A stretch of DNA of 64,000 nt. Origin: Lagopus muta (Eukaryota > Chordata > Aves > Galliformes > Phasianidae). Both the position numbers and the translations under genes were made by a program. Positions 1 to 14,611 of the stretch are shown here, one piece after another; position 1 is the first letter of the stretch, and each line of letters starts with the position of its first letter. The stretch spans positions 8,857,219-8,921,218 of the forward strand of contig NC_064444.1 of assembly GCF_023343835.1 (NCBI RefSeq), written 5' to 3'. The notes under the pieces are model-generated. The model saw only the letters and a program-made list of their open reading frames with translations, ran no database searches and was not told the DNA's origin.

Positions 1-3000
1 AGTGAGAACACTCCACTTGGTACAAATGAGACATCACCTAAATTCTAATTATTTTTAAAAGTTTTTAAAGCAATAGAGTCGAGCTTCCCCACCACACTGT
101 TAGGACACCATGTCAGATTACTTTCATCTTTTTTAACAGCCACTTAACACAGAACAGATATGTCATCCTACATGGGAAACAAAGGTCTAGCCTTAGCCTG
201 TGTGGCCCCGTGCATAATACAGCTGAGAACACATCACTTTCTGAGGCAAATGGAGAACCAGTTGGGCTAGCATCAAATGACTCCTTAAGGAACCAGACCC
301 CTTTTTATTTAAAAGCCCATTCAGGGTGAATTCAAGTTACTCCAAAGCAAGGCTTGCTGATCCACAGCAAGGGCACTGGCCTAACTCCTGTCTCCCATTT
401 CTGTCCCAGGAGGGTATAATGCAAGAGCTCCAGCTAACCTGAAAACTTGGGAGGAAGTAGTTGTTCAGCCTAATCAAGGCATACAGTACATCACAGGGCA
501 ACAGGCAACTGGAATATTGATTTATTGAACTCAGATGTAAAACAGATTTTTTTGCTTGCTTAATGTGAAGTTTCAAATTGGTTGCAACTCTGAATTTCTG
601 AAAGTCAACAATCTCCTACATTTCAAACAATAATTCTAAAGAGGAGATTCAGACAAAAATGAAAACCATCCAGGTGCCATTAGCTCTTTTCCCCTTGGTT
701 GCCCTACTTGCAAGAATTAAACAATGTGGACAGAGGGAATAAAGAGGAAAGGAAGAGTCAAGGTGAGCAGTCACCTTGTCAAGCATCACTGTGTTGTTTT
801 GTTTTGTTTTTACTTGAGTTCTCATCAAACAACTCCATTGCAATGCTCTTGTTATAATAAAATATGAACTTGCTATAAACAATGAAAAAATGCACAGCTA
901 TGCTTGTCCCTGGAAAAAAAAGATTGCTTCTTTTCCCCTACAAAGTTTTGCCCTTATACCGTCCTTGCCTTTATTGTCATTACAGTCTTTGTCTTTCTGT
1001 AATGTCTGAGATTTCTTTTTAATCTTTCAATTGCTCCCCAATATCCATTGTCCCAACTCTCTACACTTCTCCTGCTTTAAATGCAACCCGTGTCCTGCAA
1101 GCATGTGAGGAGGCCAAATACCAGGCATCTTGGCACAAGCTAGTACTTTACACCTATTCACAAAGAGAAAACATTCCTCTTTTCTGAACGAAAAAGAAAA
1201 AATAAAAAGAAGGGGGAGCATAGCTCCACTGAGCACTCATAGCAAAGGGATGAAGTAATGTTTACACTCAGCCTTTCTAAAATATGTCTGGTTCTTTAAT
1301 AATGACCTGTCAAAGCTGAAAATTAAAAGAAATACAGTCAGTCAACTATTGTTAATTATCCATACTAGAGAAATTTCCTGAGTTTCTATGAGCATCTTCA
1401 TCACATTAGATCCTTTACATCTGCAAAATAAGAGGGACTTTGCTCCAGAGCATTCTGATCTTACCCCACGTTTTCATCTGGAGCACAGCTAGAGCTGCTC
1501 GCAGACCCTGCAGTCCAGTAACACCTTGGCTGCAGCTCCCAGCAGCCTCAAGGCCCTCCAGGTTTCTGCACACAAGTCTGGCCCCCAGGCTGGTCTCAGG
1601 CCCACATACAGAAGCGTAGTTGGGCCCAGAGATGCTATTTCAGGCATTGATATGAACACTGCACGCTGTCAGTCCAGCACAAGGAAGATGCAAAGCTCAG
1701 GCTGAGCACAGATGCTACAGCAAAGCAGCTCTGTTCTACCAGACCTCAGTCTGGCACACTGCATGGAATTTTTTGATTCCTCTTTCCTAGGCAGCAAAAA
1801 AAAGCCAAAAAACACCACCACCACCTTCTAGTGTGAGCAACAGCCTACAGTCATGGCAGAGGAAGATTTGTGACCCAAAGTGTGAGCTTATTTGCTGTCA
1901 ACATACCCTTTTATTTCAGAATTTCTTAAAAAAGAATTGGGTACCTCCTATCAAATCATGAGCTATATCTTGGAGACAGTCGGCATTAAATTTTTCCTCA
2001 AGATGTAACATTCTGAGCTTACGCTGAATTCTCCTTACCATCTTAACATTTTATCATGTTGTTTAAAAACAGATTCTTAGCACTATGAGCCTAGACCAGA
2101 CCAGAGAGGGCTCTGGGCACGAGCACTATGAGCTCATGGGCACGCACAGCTATCCGAGGATGTTGCACTTCAGGCATGAAGGAAAGCAATCTATCAGTCA
2201 GGAAACCTGCAGTAGAAACATTTACTAGTGCGTATTTGCTCTTCTTCAGTTCTGAACTTTCAAGCCTCTAAGTTAACAAGAACAATAATACACAATGTAC
2301 TCCTCTTATCCAAGAGAAGGTAGATCAATCCTCTCGTCTGGAGAATTTATGGCACAGTCTTCACTTACATACCTTGTTTTTATTTTCTAACATCATCACA
2401 ATGCACAGAGGGGTTACATCTTTGACATAATGCACCATCCATAAACACAGAACAATACTACTACTTTTTTTTAATTAAATGATCAATTTAACATCCCATC
2501 ACAATCACACCTCCTCACATATTTCCACAACAAAGTCCACTCTCACAAGAGTACTTGTCTATTCTCATGGGCACCCATACCAACAGCAAGTTAAGAGCTG
2601 ATGGCACCTGGGGGGTGCCATTGGCTGTTGCAGCAAGAGCTCTGTCCTAGGAGACAAACAGGAGTACAAGGGCAAAGCAACACAGGCAGGGACCTCAGCA
2701 GCAAGCAACTCCGTCCCTCAATCCCTGAGCAAGCAGAGCAGGTCCAGTGGCATGAACTGGGGTCAGCCACAGCCCCACACTCACCAGACGAGTTTTCCGT
2801 GATGAGGTAGGTCTGAGGTCAAGCAGGGAAGCCAAGGCAAGGTCAGGGGCATCAAGGCACAAAGCCAGACACTGGTGCACGTGCAGTGTAGCTCAGACCA
2901 GGATTTGAGCTTAAATACCACATCTGAACAAAGGCAGAATGTCCCCAGGGCAGCCTCACACAGCTTTTTTTCATAACACCCTGATTTGAGGTTACAACAC

Positions 3001-4071
3001 AGCTGCCCTTCATCAGTGCTACTCTTGATCACAGTCAGGTGGGTGGGGAAGATTTTACAGACCCTGCTCAGCACCTGATGTTCACCTCCTAGAGCAGAGC
3101 AGCAAGCTCATAGCTGTGCAGTCTCCCACCATCTCTACAACTGCACTCTTCAAATAATTTCTGTTTTGCACAGACTTTCAACATGAACATTTATTAAGCA
3201 GAATAATTATTCTATTTGTTTTGTGTATCTACTGGCTGATTCTTTGAAAGCATAGTGAGTGGTGCAACAAACATAATTCTGAGTTTATCAGTTATACTAA
3301 AAGGATTACACTGAAGGACTCTTATCCATATACTTTAAGTTAGGCATATATTTACATTAACAGCAAATCTGTCAAAGCAAGAATTAGACCAATCAAGATT
3401 CCTAGCTATTGTGGGCAAATCTAAGTGGAATTATCTACTCGTGTTTATAAAATTAAAGACAACATTAAAGTGTAAAGACAGAAGGCATATTCTTAACAAA
3501 AATGTGATTAAAAAGCAAAACAAACCACAAACATACTGGTTTACATAAGCAGAATTTGCAAGGGCCTATACTCCACAAATACAGTATTTGAGGAAGTCTA
3601 CAGTTACACACTTGTTTTCTAGAAAAAAAATAAAAACAACAAAAATAACTATGATTTCAGACATCTATTAGAAGAAAAACCGGAATCAGAAGAACAAGCC
3701 ATGTTTTTACTGTTTCAGGCTAACTTAGCAGAAGAAAGTGTTTCCTCTCCTAACAGGCACGAGCTGTACACAGCTGTGAATGAGTGAAAGCAAAGCTCAG
3801 GTGATGCAAAACAGCCAAAAGAAGGGCACAGATGCCAAGATGGTGCCTCATTTGCCCTTGGCAGCAAACTGAAATTTGAAACATGCTACTTACTAGAAAT
3901 TTCTGCTTACTCTTATTTTTCTAGGATCGAAGGAGATTTTTGTTTAAAGAACACAGACTTTGTTCAAACCTGACATTTCTGCAAAGCTGTACATTGTTGC
4001 AGTTTTGAAAATAAATAATTAAAAAGGTTAAGAAAAGAAATTCCTCACCAACAGGAATTTATTATTAGGTG

Positions 4072-4112
4072 GGTTTTAGGTTTTTTTGTTGTTTGTTTGT
4101 TTTTTAATATTT
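4072..4112. repeat. T/G-rich low-complexity tract
   Basis: GGTTTTAGG then runs of T with GTTT units. Confidence 0.75.
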
Positions 4113-6507
4113 ATTGCCTGAAAGCATGGTGATAGACTCATGCCTGTGGGAACTGAATAACTTCTATCAACAATAAATATAACTGCATAAACCCTATGGT
4201 GCTCCATGACAGATATCAGTTTGGCATATTCGGACAAGCGTCTGCAGACCTATTTTAAATTATCTTCTCCTTTAAATTTTGTTACAGCTTCTTTCTCCTC
4301 TAACAGCTCTGTATCATTAAACTGAAAGTCAGCTGGTCACAATATAGTAGTGAATTTAAAGTATGTAGAAGAGGTTGTGTCCCATTCACTGCAGCTTATT
4401 AACCAGCAGTCAAAAAACTCTCCTCACTGAACTTTTCCTCAAGATTAAGTGAAGAGCCTTAAATTCCTCCATCACCATGCCTCACTGCAAGCATACCTCC
4501 TCCCAAAACAAGACCCATTCCTAGCAGTTTGCATACACAGACACAATGGACAAAACATCTTAGAATACATGCAGCTTTACCTGATTAAAAGAAATGCTGC
4601 TTGTTTTAAAATCAATCTATCCTATATTGGTTTAAAAACACTCCATACCAGCAAGTGTTTTTAATACTGAAGCTGTGTCTGCAGGCTGGCTCTTGCTTGC
4701 ACAGACACTTCCTCAAAGAGAACAATAAAAGCCTTCGACAATCATCACTGAGGGAGGGAGAACAGAAATTGTTGCATATTATTAGTTTGTATTCTTTAAT
4801 CATACAATTCAATACAAAATGCAGACCATATTTTAAAATGCTACAGAACTGCAGAGGCCAAAAATGGAAAGCTAAATTGGTCACATCTGAAAAGCTTTAT
4901 GTTGATGTGTGGTTACCTTTCAGCTGACAAGCACTTACCATAAGCAGCTGGTGTTTCAAGAGCCATCAGACAGAAGGAAAAAAAGTATCTAAGCTACACA
5001 CTAACCCTAAGGTGAAGACATACAAGAACAAAAATTTACTATCAACTCTGCTATTTCACTCCTGAGAAAGATTTCTAATACGAACAAGGCAGCAATGTAC
5101 ATATCAGTGCACCACATTACACTTCAAAGAGTGTTTGTCAACAGAGAAAGGAGCGTTTTTGTTTGTTTTAAATAGAGGCATTTCAATTTAGTAGAACATA
5201 CGGAAAATAAGAAATACATAATTTCTAATTAAAAACCCTTGGTTCAAGAAAAAAAGCAAGGATAATTTTATGAAAACAAAGGCATACAGAGTTCAGAAAC
5301 AACTCCTGCTTCTTCTAAATCAGTTCTGTATCAAAGCTGGATGTCCTTTGTCATTTTTTTTTTTAAATCTATGTCCTTGTGTGTTCGGGGAAACAAGACC
5401 CCTGGAAACAAGGATGTTAGGAACCCAATACAATGCTTTTTTTTTTTCCTTCTAAAAGAGTAAAGCAAAATGATTTTTTGGAAGAAGTTGTTCTTGTGCT
5501 TCCAGGCACTACATACACAAATACAGTTAAAAGTATTAATAATTATTTTAAAAATCCATAGGTCCCCACCAAATGTTGAGTATATCTTGTCAACAGATGG
5601 TTTTGATAAAGGAAGATGCAGTCTCTACACAGAGCACCTACACACTCAGGACCAGCCTGGCTCCTAATACATTTTTGTCCTTAAAGATGACACTTTTTGA
5701 GCAAAAATAGCTAAATAAGTTGTTCAAAGCCACAGGGGAAACAATCCAACATTCCAGCTGGCACCACCAGCTCCCTTTCCCACATACAAACACCTGAGAA
5801 TCGCTGTGGCCACAGTGTATTACAACTGGCTCATCTGTCACTACCAGCCTTTCAGGACATGATTTCCAGCCAGTCAGCACGAATTAACCCTCCCTTGAAG
5901 CTGCAGATCCAACACTCACTCATAGAAAAATACTTGTCTCGATATGCGTGCTCTGCTGTAAATTTCCTTTAGTAAAGACCACCTTGCTCTCCCAGTACAG
6001 CATTAACAGGAGCAGAGCCCCCAGGCAACCTCAGAAGAGAAATAACATGAAGTGAGTTTTGCAGAGTGACTCCCGTTGAGCAGAGCAAAAGTACTTATGA
6101 GCTTCTATGCAGCAACTCATGAAAACTCACTTGTAGTAACAAGGCAGGCTTGTCTTTGCTTTGAAAGATGAGTGTGCACAGGTATAACTCATAAGGAGCA
6201 TACAAGTTGCTCTTTTCGCAAGCACTTTGCAGATGCGGTCTGTTTATGCTGTTTATGCAAAGATAAGTTTCTTTAGAGCTCCCTCTATTGTGAAACAGAA
6301 GAAAAAAATAATAGTTCTCAGAGCAATTGACAAAAAGGATGATTCTTTTTATATATGACTGAGAAAGACGAGATATGTACAAAAATGCAAAAGCAAAAGT
6401 TAAATTAAGTTATCTTGGGAATTAGTAACCACAAGTGAATATTTAATTTCTGAGGGGTGAGAGAGTAGGAGAGAGACAGAAACATAAACAGATGCAAAGC
6501 TCTGGAG

Positions 6508-6574
6508 GTTGGTTTTTTTTTTAGTTTTCTTTTTAAGCTGTTGGGTTTTTTTTTTTTGTTTTTCTTTTTTTAAG
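6508..6574. repeat. T-rich low-complexity tract
   Basis: Runs of 8 to 12 T separated by G, A or C. Confidence 0.85.
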
Positions 6575-6639
6575 AAATTGGAGCAGGAAAGCTGGGGAAA
6601 ATACTTCAGCAGCTATTCAAATTACCCTCTTTCCAAAGT

Positions 6640-6692
6640 CCAAACAAACAAACAAACCAAACCAAAACAACAACCCAACAGAAAACCAACAA
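6640..6692. repeat. (CAAA)n / A-C-rich low-complexity tract
   Basis: AAACAAACAAACAAACC followed by AACC/AAC units. It is roughly complementary to the T/G-rich tract 70 bp upstream. Confidence 0.85.
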
Positions 6693-7768
6693 CTTTTAAT
6701 CACCTTTTCTCAGCAGCAGACTGATCGTACTGAGATAAGCTCACCTCTGGTATGCCATTAATTTCAGTGGGGTCACAGTGAGGATGAATGAGGCTGTGTC
6801 TGACCCAGATCTCTAATTCAAATCAATATTTTGAATGAAATGCTAAAGTCCTGTGAACACTGCAAATATAATCAATAAACACATCAAAGTGGAGTATAAC
6901 AAAACCTGTGTTGGGGCAGTAACTGATGTAACACTTGAAAAGAATCACAAGATATCTAATTCCTTAATAAATGCAAGAGAACATAGACATCATTTTGGAT
7001 GCGAAAGCAGCTGGAGCATATCTAACAGTAGAGCATAAAAAAGGAAAGAAAGCCACGTAGGTTGGAAGCAGTTTACAATATAATATATACTAATGTGTAA
7101 CATTTTTAACTCTGGAAGAAAAAAATCATTTTATGTGCATTTATGCAGTACATGGAGATGGACCATTTTGCCATTCACACCTACTTTCTGTGTCAGCATA
7201 TTTAAGTTTTCCATTCAAAAGGAAACACAGTTCAATTTCTTTTGCCCATTTTCTCTTTAGAAAAAAAGGAAGACCAGGAGCATCACCATCTTTCCTGTAA
7301 GTGAGACAAAGGGCTTGCACACTTTCATTGTACAGTTGTTCCTAATTCATATCTATAGTTGGAAGGGAAGGAAATGCTTTTTCTTCATCCAAAAGCATTC
7401 TAGGCTGGCTGAGGTCTGACTACAGCTCTTACCTCACTCCCACCCAGGCATGAACACAAACTGAACACCACCACTTATCAATACAAAAATCAAGTTAGCT
7501 ATTCTAGGTAAAGTTAGCATCTAGCGAGCTGTTGTTAACACTTTTCATCTAGATATAAGGCAGAAGGAGGTCCTGAGAGACACTATTACCCTTTATTACT
7601 TCATGCCCACAACAAAACAAATCTGAAGCCACTGCAGAAAACCAGTGTAACATCACTGAACAGCCATGCTGCACCACCCATCTCCAGAATGCTCAGGGAA
7701 ATCAAGATTTGAGTGCCACAGGCACAGCCTTAGATGGCTACCTGGAACATACGTTCTCAAACACACTT

Positions 7769-8375
7769 CACAGAATCACAGAATTGTAGGGGTTGGAAGG
7801 GACCTCCAGAGATCATCGAGTCCAACCCCCTGCCAAAGCAGGTTCCCTACACCAGGTAGCACAGGTCGGCATCCAGGCAGGTCTTGAATATTTCCAGAGA
7901 AGGAGACTCCACCACCTCCCTGGGCAGCCTGTTCCAGTGCTCCGTCACCTCACTGTAAAGAAGTTCTTGTGCACATTTGTGCGGAACTTCCTGTGCTGCA
8001 GCTTATGTCCTTTTCCCCTTGTCCTGTCTCCACTCACCACTGAAAAGAGACTGGCCTCACCACTCTGCTCCCCACACCTTAGATATTTATAAACCTGGAT
8101 TAGATCCCCTCTCAGCCTTCTTTTCTCAAGGCTGAACAGACCCAGTTCACTCAGCCTTTCTTCATAGGGGAGATGCTCCAGGCCCTTCACATCTTCGTGA
8201 CCCTCCGCTGGACTCTTTCCAAGAGATCCCTGTCTTTTTTGTACTGGGGAGCCCAGAACTGGACGCAGTACTCCAGATGAGGTCTTACCAGGGCAGAGTA
8301 GAGGGGGAGGATCACCTCCCTCGACCTGCTGGACAAGCTCTTTTTAACGCACCCCAGAATGCCATTCACTACATG
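7769..8375 (-). mobile_element. CR1 LINE, 5'-truncated, end of reverse-transcriptase ORF and 3' UTR
   Basis: The 3' end at the left carries ATTCTGTGATTCTGTG-type octamers (plus strand CACAGAATCACAGAATTG). Reading leftward on the minus strand gives the CR1 ORF2 C-terminus, with motifs [20 protein letters not shown] and [19 protein letters not shown] frameshift or stop follows near 8188, and the next frame reads [20 protein letters not shown]. It is broken and inactive. Confidence 0.93.
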
Positions 8376-11300
8376 GTAGATCCACAACAAACAGATCACT
8401 TTCTTTATCCTACACCACAAGATCAAATGATCCGTGGTTTTTAATTCAAGCACTATTTTTTTTCATTCTTTAATTGGAGATCACGAGTCCAGACCCACAC
8501 TCACTATGGGAAATGCTTGAGCACAACCTCAGGAACTACACAAACAGGTCTGGACCAGATGTGAGCTATCCAAATGAAAAAGCAAAGACCAAAACAGAAA
8601 CAGATTGTTTCTCCAAGAATGATGACACTGGAAATTACAGAGACTTTTCTACCTCCCCTGACTTCTTGTGCTGCCCTGCAAAATTGTATGCACACATCTC
8701 AACAGCAGTACCTCCCCATTGCCACCCTACAAGCCAGGGAGAGCAAAGAGAAGCCCTCATTATCCCCACGGAGCCAAATTTGACTGCAAGAAAAAGCATT
8801 AACATTTCTGGTATCCCCAGGGTAATACAAGAATGTTTTTAACAGGGAAATAATTAGCACATCAGAGTGCACAGGGTAAATAAGCATTCAGGTGCAGCTT
8901 GGTTATAAAGGGGAATGCAGATACGTTACATAGCAAGAGCCAAACCTCCAAGCCCCACCCCACAAAATCAAATTATAGAGTCATGCATGCTTGCAAGGGT
9001 GTGAACAAGACAGCTAAATCTTTTATCTGAAAGCAGTTCATGCATCAGTTACCATTACTGCAGTTAAATTTTGATGCTGCTGCATTGCTGTGGGTGGTGT
9101 GTTTCAATGCACCTCTGTAAACTTAGGTGAAAGATAGATGCAGAAAATGAGTTGAATGCAAACACTGTGAAGAGGGTTGAGATTTTTTCCTCTTCGCCTT
9201 GGAAGAGACACAAACAGCTAAAGGCTGGAAGTCACCTGAGCCCCCCAGCTAGTCTGTCATAATAGACAGCAACCGCCAGGTCTACAGGTGATAAGTTATC
9301 ATTTTTCAGAAATATTTTGTATACCTCCTGCTGAGCTGTTCTGGTATTCAAGGCTCAAATCAATATTTGGTATTTTCACTGTGCCTGTGCTTTTGTTCTT
9401 TGTATTTGGAAACAGTAACTGTTCAGCTGTTTATAAAGGTAATTAGAGCAGTTTCAGAAGGAATGTGAAGTAGACAAAAACTAAAATATTTTAAAGCATT
9501 TTAAAATCTCCCAACTCAGGTTGGCCCCAAGGTTCTATATCAAATTAAAGAAACAACAATTTTTATTTGGCAACACACTCAAGCGTCAACTGGCCACAAC
9601 TGGGAGCCTCTGTTCTCTTTAGTGATTTTTCTTTTTTAAAATAAGAATTGGAATGTTCCAGTGAAGCCAAGAAGGAAAAAAAAGGAAAAGACCATAAGTC
9701 AGTTATATCAATAACAACAAACAGCTGCTTACCTTACAAATCCCAAGTCTACTCTTCTAGTCAGGCCTGTATCTCAAGAAATCTTGTCACCCTGCTTCTC
9801 CTCTTCCCTCACCTCCTACCTTCTCTTCCCCCGTGGTGCACTCATCTACACAGCTGCAGTTCATCAGTTCCCAAAGCCTGCATGCTTACAACTGTTGCCA
9901 GGTAAATTCTCCAACAACCCCTAGCTTGATTTCAGCTTAACTAATTGCACTCCACCTGCTTACAACTTTCTGCTGTGACTCTAGAAAAGGTTTTTCATTT
10001 TTCTGCTTGCTATGAAAAGAAAGCATTTATCCTACCTACTAGTGTTAATAAGGCCTAAATGGTTGACAAAAAAGCAACCAACAAAGCAACACCAGAAAAT
10101 CAGATGATCAAGGGGTTCTGCCCATTCCAGCCAGTCATCAAACTATGCTGTACCATCTGGGCTTTCGGCAGACAGGAATGACAGGAGTGACAGAAATGAC
10201 ACCAGTTTCTGTTTCTAATGTGCAGTCACTAAAGCAACAAGGCTATCACTTCGTCAATCAGCAGCCACCGCTCAGCCTCACAGCAGAGATAACAATCTGG
10301 ACCATTGCCTTGGCTCTAGCTTGTAGTAGCTGAAGTGTTTTAGAGCTCTGGCAGGACTACATATAGAATATATCTATACCTAAAAATGGTTACAGGATAT
10401 GAGTTTGCAGAAATAACAGTATAGGTCACCCCTCAGTCTCAGCATTTAGTTCAGTCTCCTAGGCATCCTGTTCATGGCTGTACAGCAGGAACAAGTCTAA
10501 AGCTTCAGATCTAATGGGATACTGAAGAGAAGAATCAATATATCCATTTTCAGACATTGCACTCTGCTTCTGATATCCTTAATTCAGGAAGGAAATAAAA
10601 AAGAACGAAGATTCAGAGGAGAATCATAGGATGATGTCAAGGCTCAATAGAAGATGCAGAGACTGAGGGAAGCTGATCTGGTTAGTTTGTTCATGCCTGA
10701 TTTGGATGTACCATTTTAATCTCAAGGAGATCTAGTGCCTATCAACTGATTGTGCTTGTTGCACTGCATTTGAGCTGTATTCCTGTTGTCCAAAACAGGC
10801 TAGGAAACAGTTTATATTTTTACCTCTAATATATAACGTGATCTTTTAGGAAGGGGGAAAATTAATACTTTTTTTCCTGAAACCACAAACATTAGGTATA
10901 GCCAGAGTATTCACATTCTTTGTGGTATTAAACATCTTTGTTGCACAAGGTTAGGCAAAATCAGGAAAGCTATTCATTCAAATCAGGTTGTTAGGGAATA
11001 TGACAGTAATAGTTTTGTCTTCTTTTGTAGTGTAGCACTGAGTTTGCTTTCCAGATAGTCCGGGAATGTCACTTAACAAGTTCCATATTAATGCAAGTAT
11101 CTAAGAACATGGTGAAGCTCTTATTCACTCCAGATCTCTTCCAGTGGGACATGGCAGTTTGCAGCTTCTGATCTTCTGCGTAAGATTAATAGTTTTAAGT
11201 TTGTTACAGGTATGTTTTGCAACCTGTGTTTTGTAGAAGTACGTAGAGCAGTGTCATGAAGATCATTCTGGACTTCCAGACATAACTACAACACTGTGGC

Positions 11301-11659
11301 AGTAGGCAAGGCTTAATGACAGGGTGACTCCTTATAATGTTATCATTCCACTTGTGTAGTAAATCTTCCAGAAATTTTGTGCAACCTATCTGATTTCTAC
11401 CCTATGTTTCCACATCCATTCAGACAAAAGACAAAACAGAGCTAATTTACTTCACAACAGTTGGATCAGCAGATATTGGTAAAGCTCCTGGAGATGGTAT
11501 GTGTTGGGTAGGAAGATACAGGCAAAGAATTTAAATCTCATAAAGAGAGTTCCATTTGCAGCACTGTGAGAAACACAAAGAAATCCTGTTTTGACTAGTT
11601 AATTGAGCAAACATTCCATCCAGCCCTAAAATATGCTTGCTATGCTTTTTCAGATTTTG

Positions 11660-11680
11660 TGGGGGGGGTAGAGGGGGTGG
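11660..11680. repeat. G-rich tract
   Basis: Runs of eight and five G separated by TAGA. Local G-quadruplex formation is possible but untested. Confidence 0.6.
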
Positions 11681-12848
11681 AAATGTATCACCTCTTAGCA
11701 CATTCATGTCTGCACCAGTCTAAAGAGCAACTGTCTGTTTCAGCACCCTGGGGCTCACCTGCTGCTCCCCCATTCCTGCCAGGCTGGATTTCTTTAAGGA
11801 GCCTGTCAGTAGTAGCGAATCATCTCATGCACTAGGAAAAGGAAGACTTTTATATTCACCACCAGATTGGTTGTGCTGTCTGTTCCCCAACCAAGCCTCT
11901 ACCCCCCCTTGACTGTTTTCTGTTAGTGTCGTTCACCACACATCGTCAGCCCTGCCTTCACTTGCCTGCCTCTCCCAGAAATTCTGGCTCACAGCATTCT
12001 CCCACAGTGTGCTGCATCAACTGCCAGACTACCCTTCTGCCCCGCTCTATACAAAATCTAAGTCTCTCCTGACACCATCAGAACTCCTCAGAAATCTTCC
12101 ATCATCTCTCTGGTGTTCTGATTTGTCCTCCTCTCCTTGCTGCACTCATGCATTATGCAAACAAGCTCCCCTCACCTGCTCCTTGGCCTCACAGCCTGCA
12201 TTCCCAGTCCCCTCCCTGCGGCACTTTATCCCAATAGAAATGCCAGGCATGGACTTGCATGGCCTGGGTCTCTCTGTTTTCTGTACTGTACACTTGACGT
12301 GTTTGCAGCCTGATGCAAAGCTCATTCAACCAAGAGAAAGAGTTCCTTCGACTTTAATGGATTTCAAATGAAGACTTCAGACTATGCCTCCACAGCAGCA
12401 CAGGAATAACGACAGTGTTGTGTAGAGATACGAAGTCAGCTTTAAACTAATTAGGTTGGATCCCAATAACCATCTAATCAGAGAAACAGGGAGCTCAATA
12501 CTCAGTAATTTACCCTAATGAGACTGTAAGCTTGTCAAAGAAGAAAGCCTGTGTTTGCTTAAGTCCGGTTCCAATTTAACATCATATGCCCACTGCCTCT
12601 TAAGAAACGCCTACCACTTGTTAAAAAATGAAGCAGCACTTGTCAAAATAATCTCTTTCTGTACTATTGCAGCTACAGAGTAAATGTCTAGAATATCAAA
12701 AATTTTGTAATCAGTTGTCTCCTCTCTCTCCTGCCCTTCTGCACGCTAAATAAACATTACATGTAAATACACAAAGCAATATCGTACAAAAAGGCAGGAA
12801 ATGCAGAGTACATGAGAACCGGTGCCTTATTTAACAATTTATTAGGAA

Positions 12849-12867
12849 AACAAACAAACAAACAAAT
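12849..12867. repeat. (CAAA)n tetranucleotide tract
   Basis: About four to five perfect CAAA/ACAA units. Confidence 0.85.
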
Positions 12868-14458
12868 AGAAGAACAAATAATTCATTCTTCAGTAGACAC
12901 AGGACCAGACAGACCTTTCCTTGCAAAAAATGTAAGTGTCGGTATTATTTTATCCTTTCAAAATGCACAGGTGAGATACAGGACTTTACAGCCAGAAAAA
13001 CAAGTTTTCCATTGGAAACTGGAGGTAATAATACCTACAGCCTTCAGACACAGGAAAACATGCTAGATTCCATGTAAAGAGAAAAGCATGTTAAGTGACA
13101 AAACCATTTATTTTTCCCACATTTCAGTATGTACTCCAAGTTCCAGTTATGCAAAAACTACAGCTTAGTCTTCACTTCCAAACACCATGGAAATAACCTA
13201 CATTTACACAGCATTTTCTGCATTTAAGAAAAAATTGATTCTGTTTTAAGTTCACGTGCAAACACCACTGGCATGTTCTGGCATTCTGCCCAAACTGCCC
13301 ACAACAAGTGCCCACGTGTCTGAAAGGAGACTCCTGACTTCTTGTAGTGGCGCACATTCAGCAATCACCATGAAGCCAAAGGCATCTATGTAGTTTTGGA
13401 TACCAACCAACATAAGCAGTAATCTAAAGATGGATGTGGGAGTCTAACTTTGGGTTTCCAGCTTTGAAAGGCTTGATTTGTTAGCTACTTTTGAAATTGA
13501 ACACCATCTGTTCATCACACATGCCTTAATTCCTGAAAGCAAAGCAGAAGGTGGCAGTGCAACATTAGAAAAAAGGTACATCAGCATCTTCCATAAGGTA
13601 CTGTTAGGCCAGAGAAGCTTGGCAGCCATCAAAAATCAGATCTTCTCTAAAATCACAGGGTGGGGGCAAAGGCACACACAAATATCAGTGTGCTGGTAGA
13701 AGCTGGAGAACTGTGGGCTTGTATTGCTGTGTTTGAGTTACTCAAAATCCTTCAGTGTTTTCCAAAAATTGTTTCCTTCTGTGCAGTCAAGGGAAAGCTC
13801 TAAACAGAATATTTGTGAGTTTTCCACGAGCAGAAGGAAGAGAAAGTTAAGCCTCTCAGTTAGGCTGTAAACAAGCTCCTTCTCGCCCCTGAAACAAAGT
13901 GGAGCTTTTAAGCAACTACTAGTTAAAATGCTGTCCTTTGGAACTGCTCCCAGTCCTCCAGGTTAGACCAGCAACAGGTTTCTGGTGGTTTTAGAGTTCC
14001 TTGTCAGACTACAGCCTCTCCAGTCAGTGAGAACCAAAAGCCAGGAATAATGTGTTAAATGCTTGCTAGAACAGTGGTTCTAAGACACCAAGTCCTATCG
14101 TGTGCATGTCCTCAGCATGCCCTGCACAATTTTTACATGCTGGCCTGTGTCAGGACAGGAAGGCTTTCCTAAACAGCAGAGGCCAAATTCAGACCTAATA
14201 ATGCTTGTTCCCCTTGTATCACATCTCAGAGAAGTTTGTGCTAGACGTTTTGATCAGAATGGATTTAATGCTAATACCAGGCGTGGTAACATAAAGCAAA
14301 GAGAAATGTCCTACTGATTTGTAAGGTATGCACTGTTTACTCCCACATTTCCAGCCTCCCTGAGCAGGTACTCTCTACTAAACTTCTTTTTTGTTGTATT
14401 AGGGATATTCTTGCATCCTGTGCATTTTCTGGTGCATATGACGTTTTTGCCCCTCCTT

Positions 14459-14611
14459 CCTCTGGACCAGCCCCACGTCTTTGCTGTGCTGTGGGCCCCA
14501 GAGCTGGATGCAGCACTCCAGAGGGGGCCTCCCAGGAACAGAGCAGAAGGGGACAATTCCCTCCCTTGCCTCACTGCTCCCCCCTCTTTTGATGCAGCCC
14601 AGGATACCTTC
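14459..14611 (-). mobile_element. Old CR1 fragment
   Basis: Resembles the CR1 ORF2 segment at 8210-8370 in the same orientation: CCCAGAGCTGGATGCAGCAC, CTCCAGAGGGGGCCTC, AACAGAGCAGAAGGGG, and TTTTGATGCAGCCCAGGATA. It is diverged, with no intact reading frame. Confidence 0.75.

Larger units (their letters stand above)
1..7765. other. Non-genic, AT-rich; no gene supported
   Basis: Only short chance reading frames without recognisable motifs, and low-complexity tracts. I saw no exon with conserved protein motifs, no RNA gene and no clear repeat. Confidence 0.6.
8376..14458. other. Non-genic; no gene supported
   Basis: Unique-looking AT-rich sequence between two CR1 pieces. Frames of 120 codons at 8474-8842 and 12009-12371 match no family I know. 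Spliced exons or noncoding RNAs cannot be excluded by eye. Confidence 0.55.

Noticed and set aside
7793-8453. Short open frames on both strands
   Set aside because: They are parts or shadows of a broken CR1 reverse-transcriptase ORF, not host genes.
8474-8842. 122-codon plus-strand frame next to the CR1
   Set aside because: No family motif, no CpG or promoter context, and overlapping frames of similar length on other strands suggest chance.
12009-12371. 120-codon plus-strand frame rich in Leu, Pro and Ser
   Set aside because: It arises from a pyrimidine-rich stretch with few stops. No domain or splice context was found.
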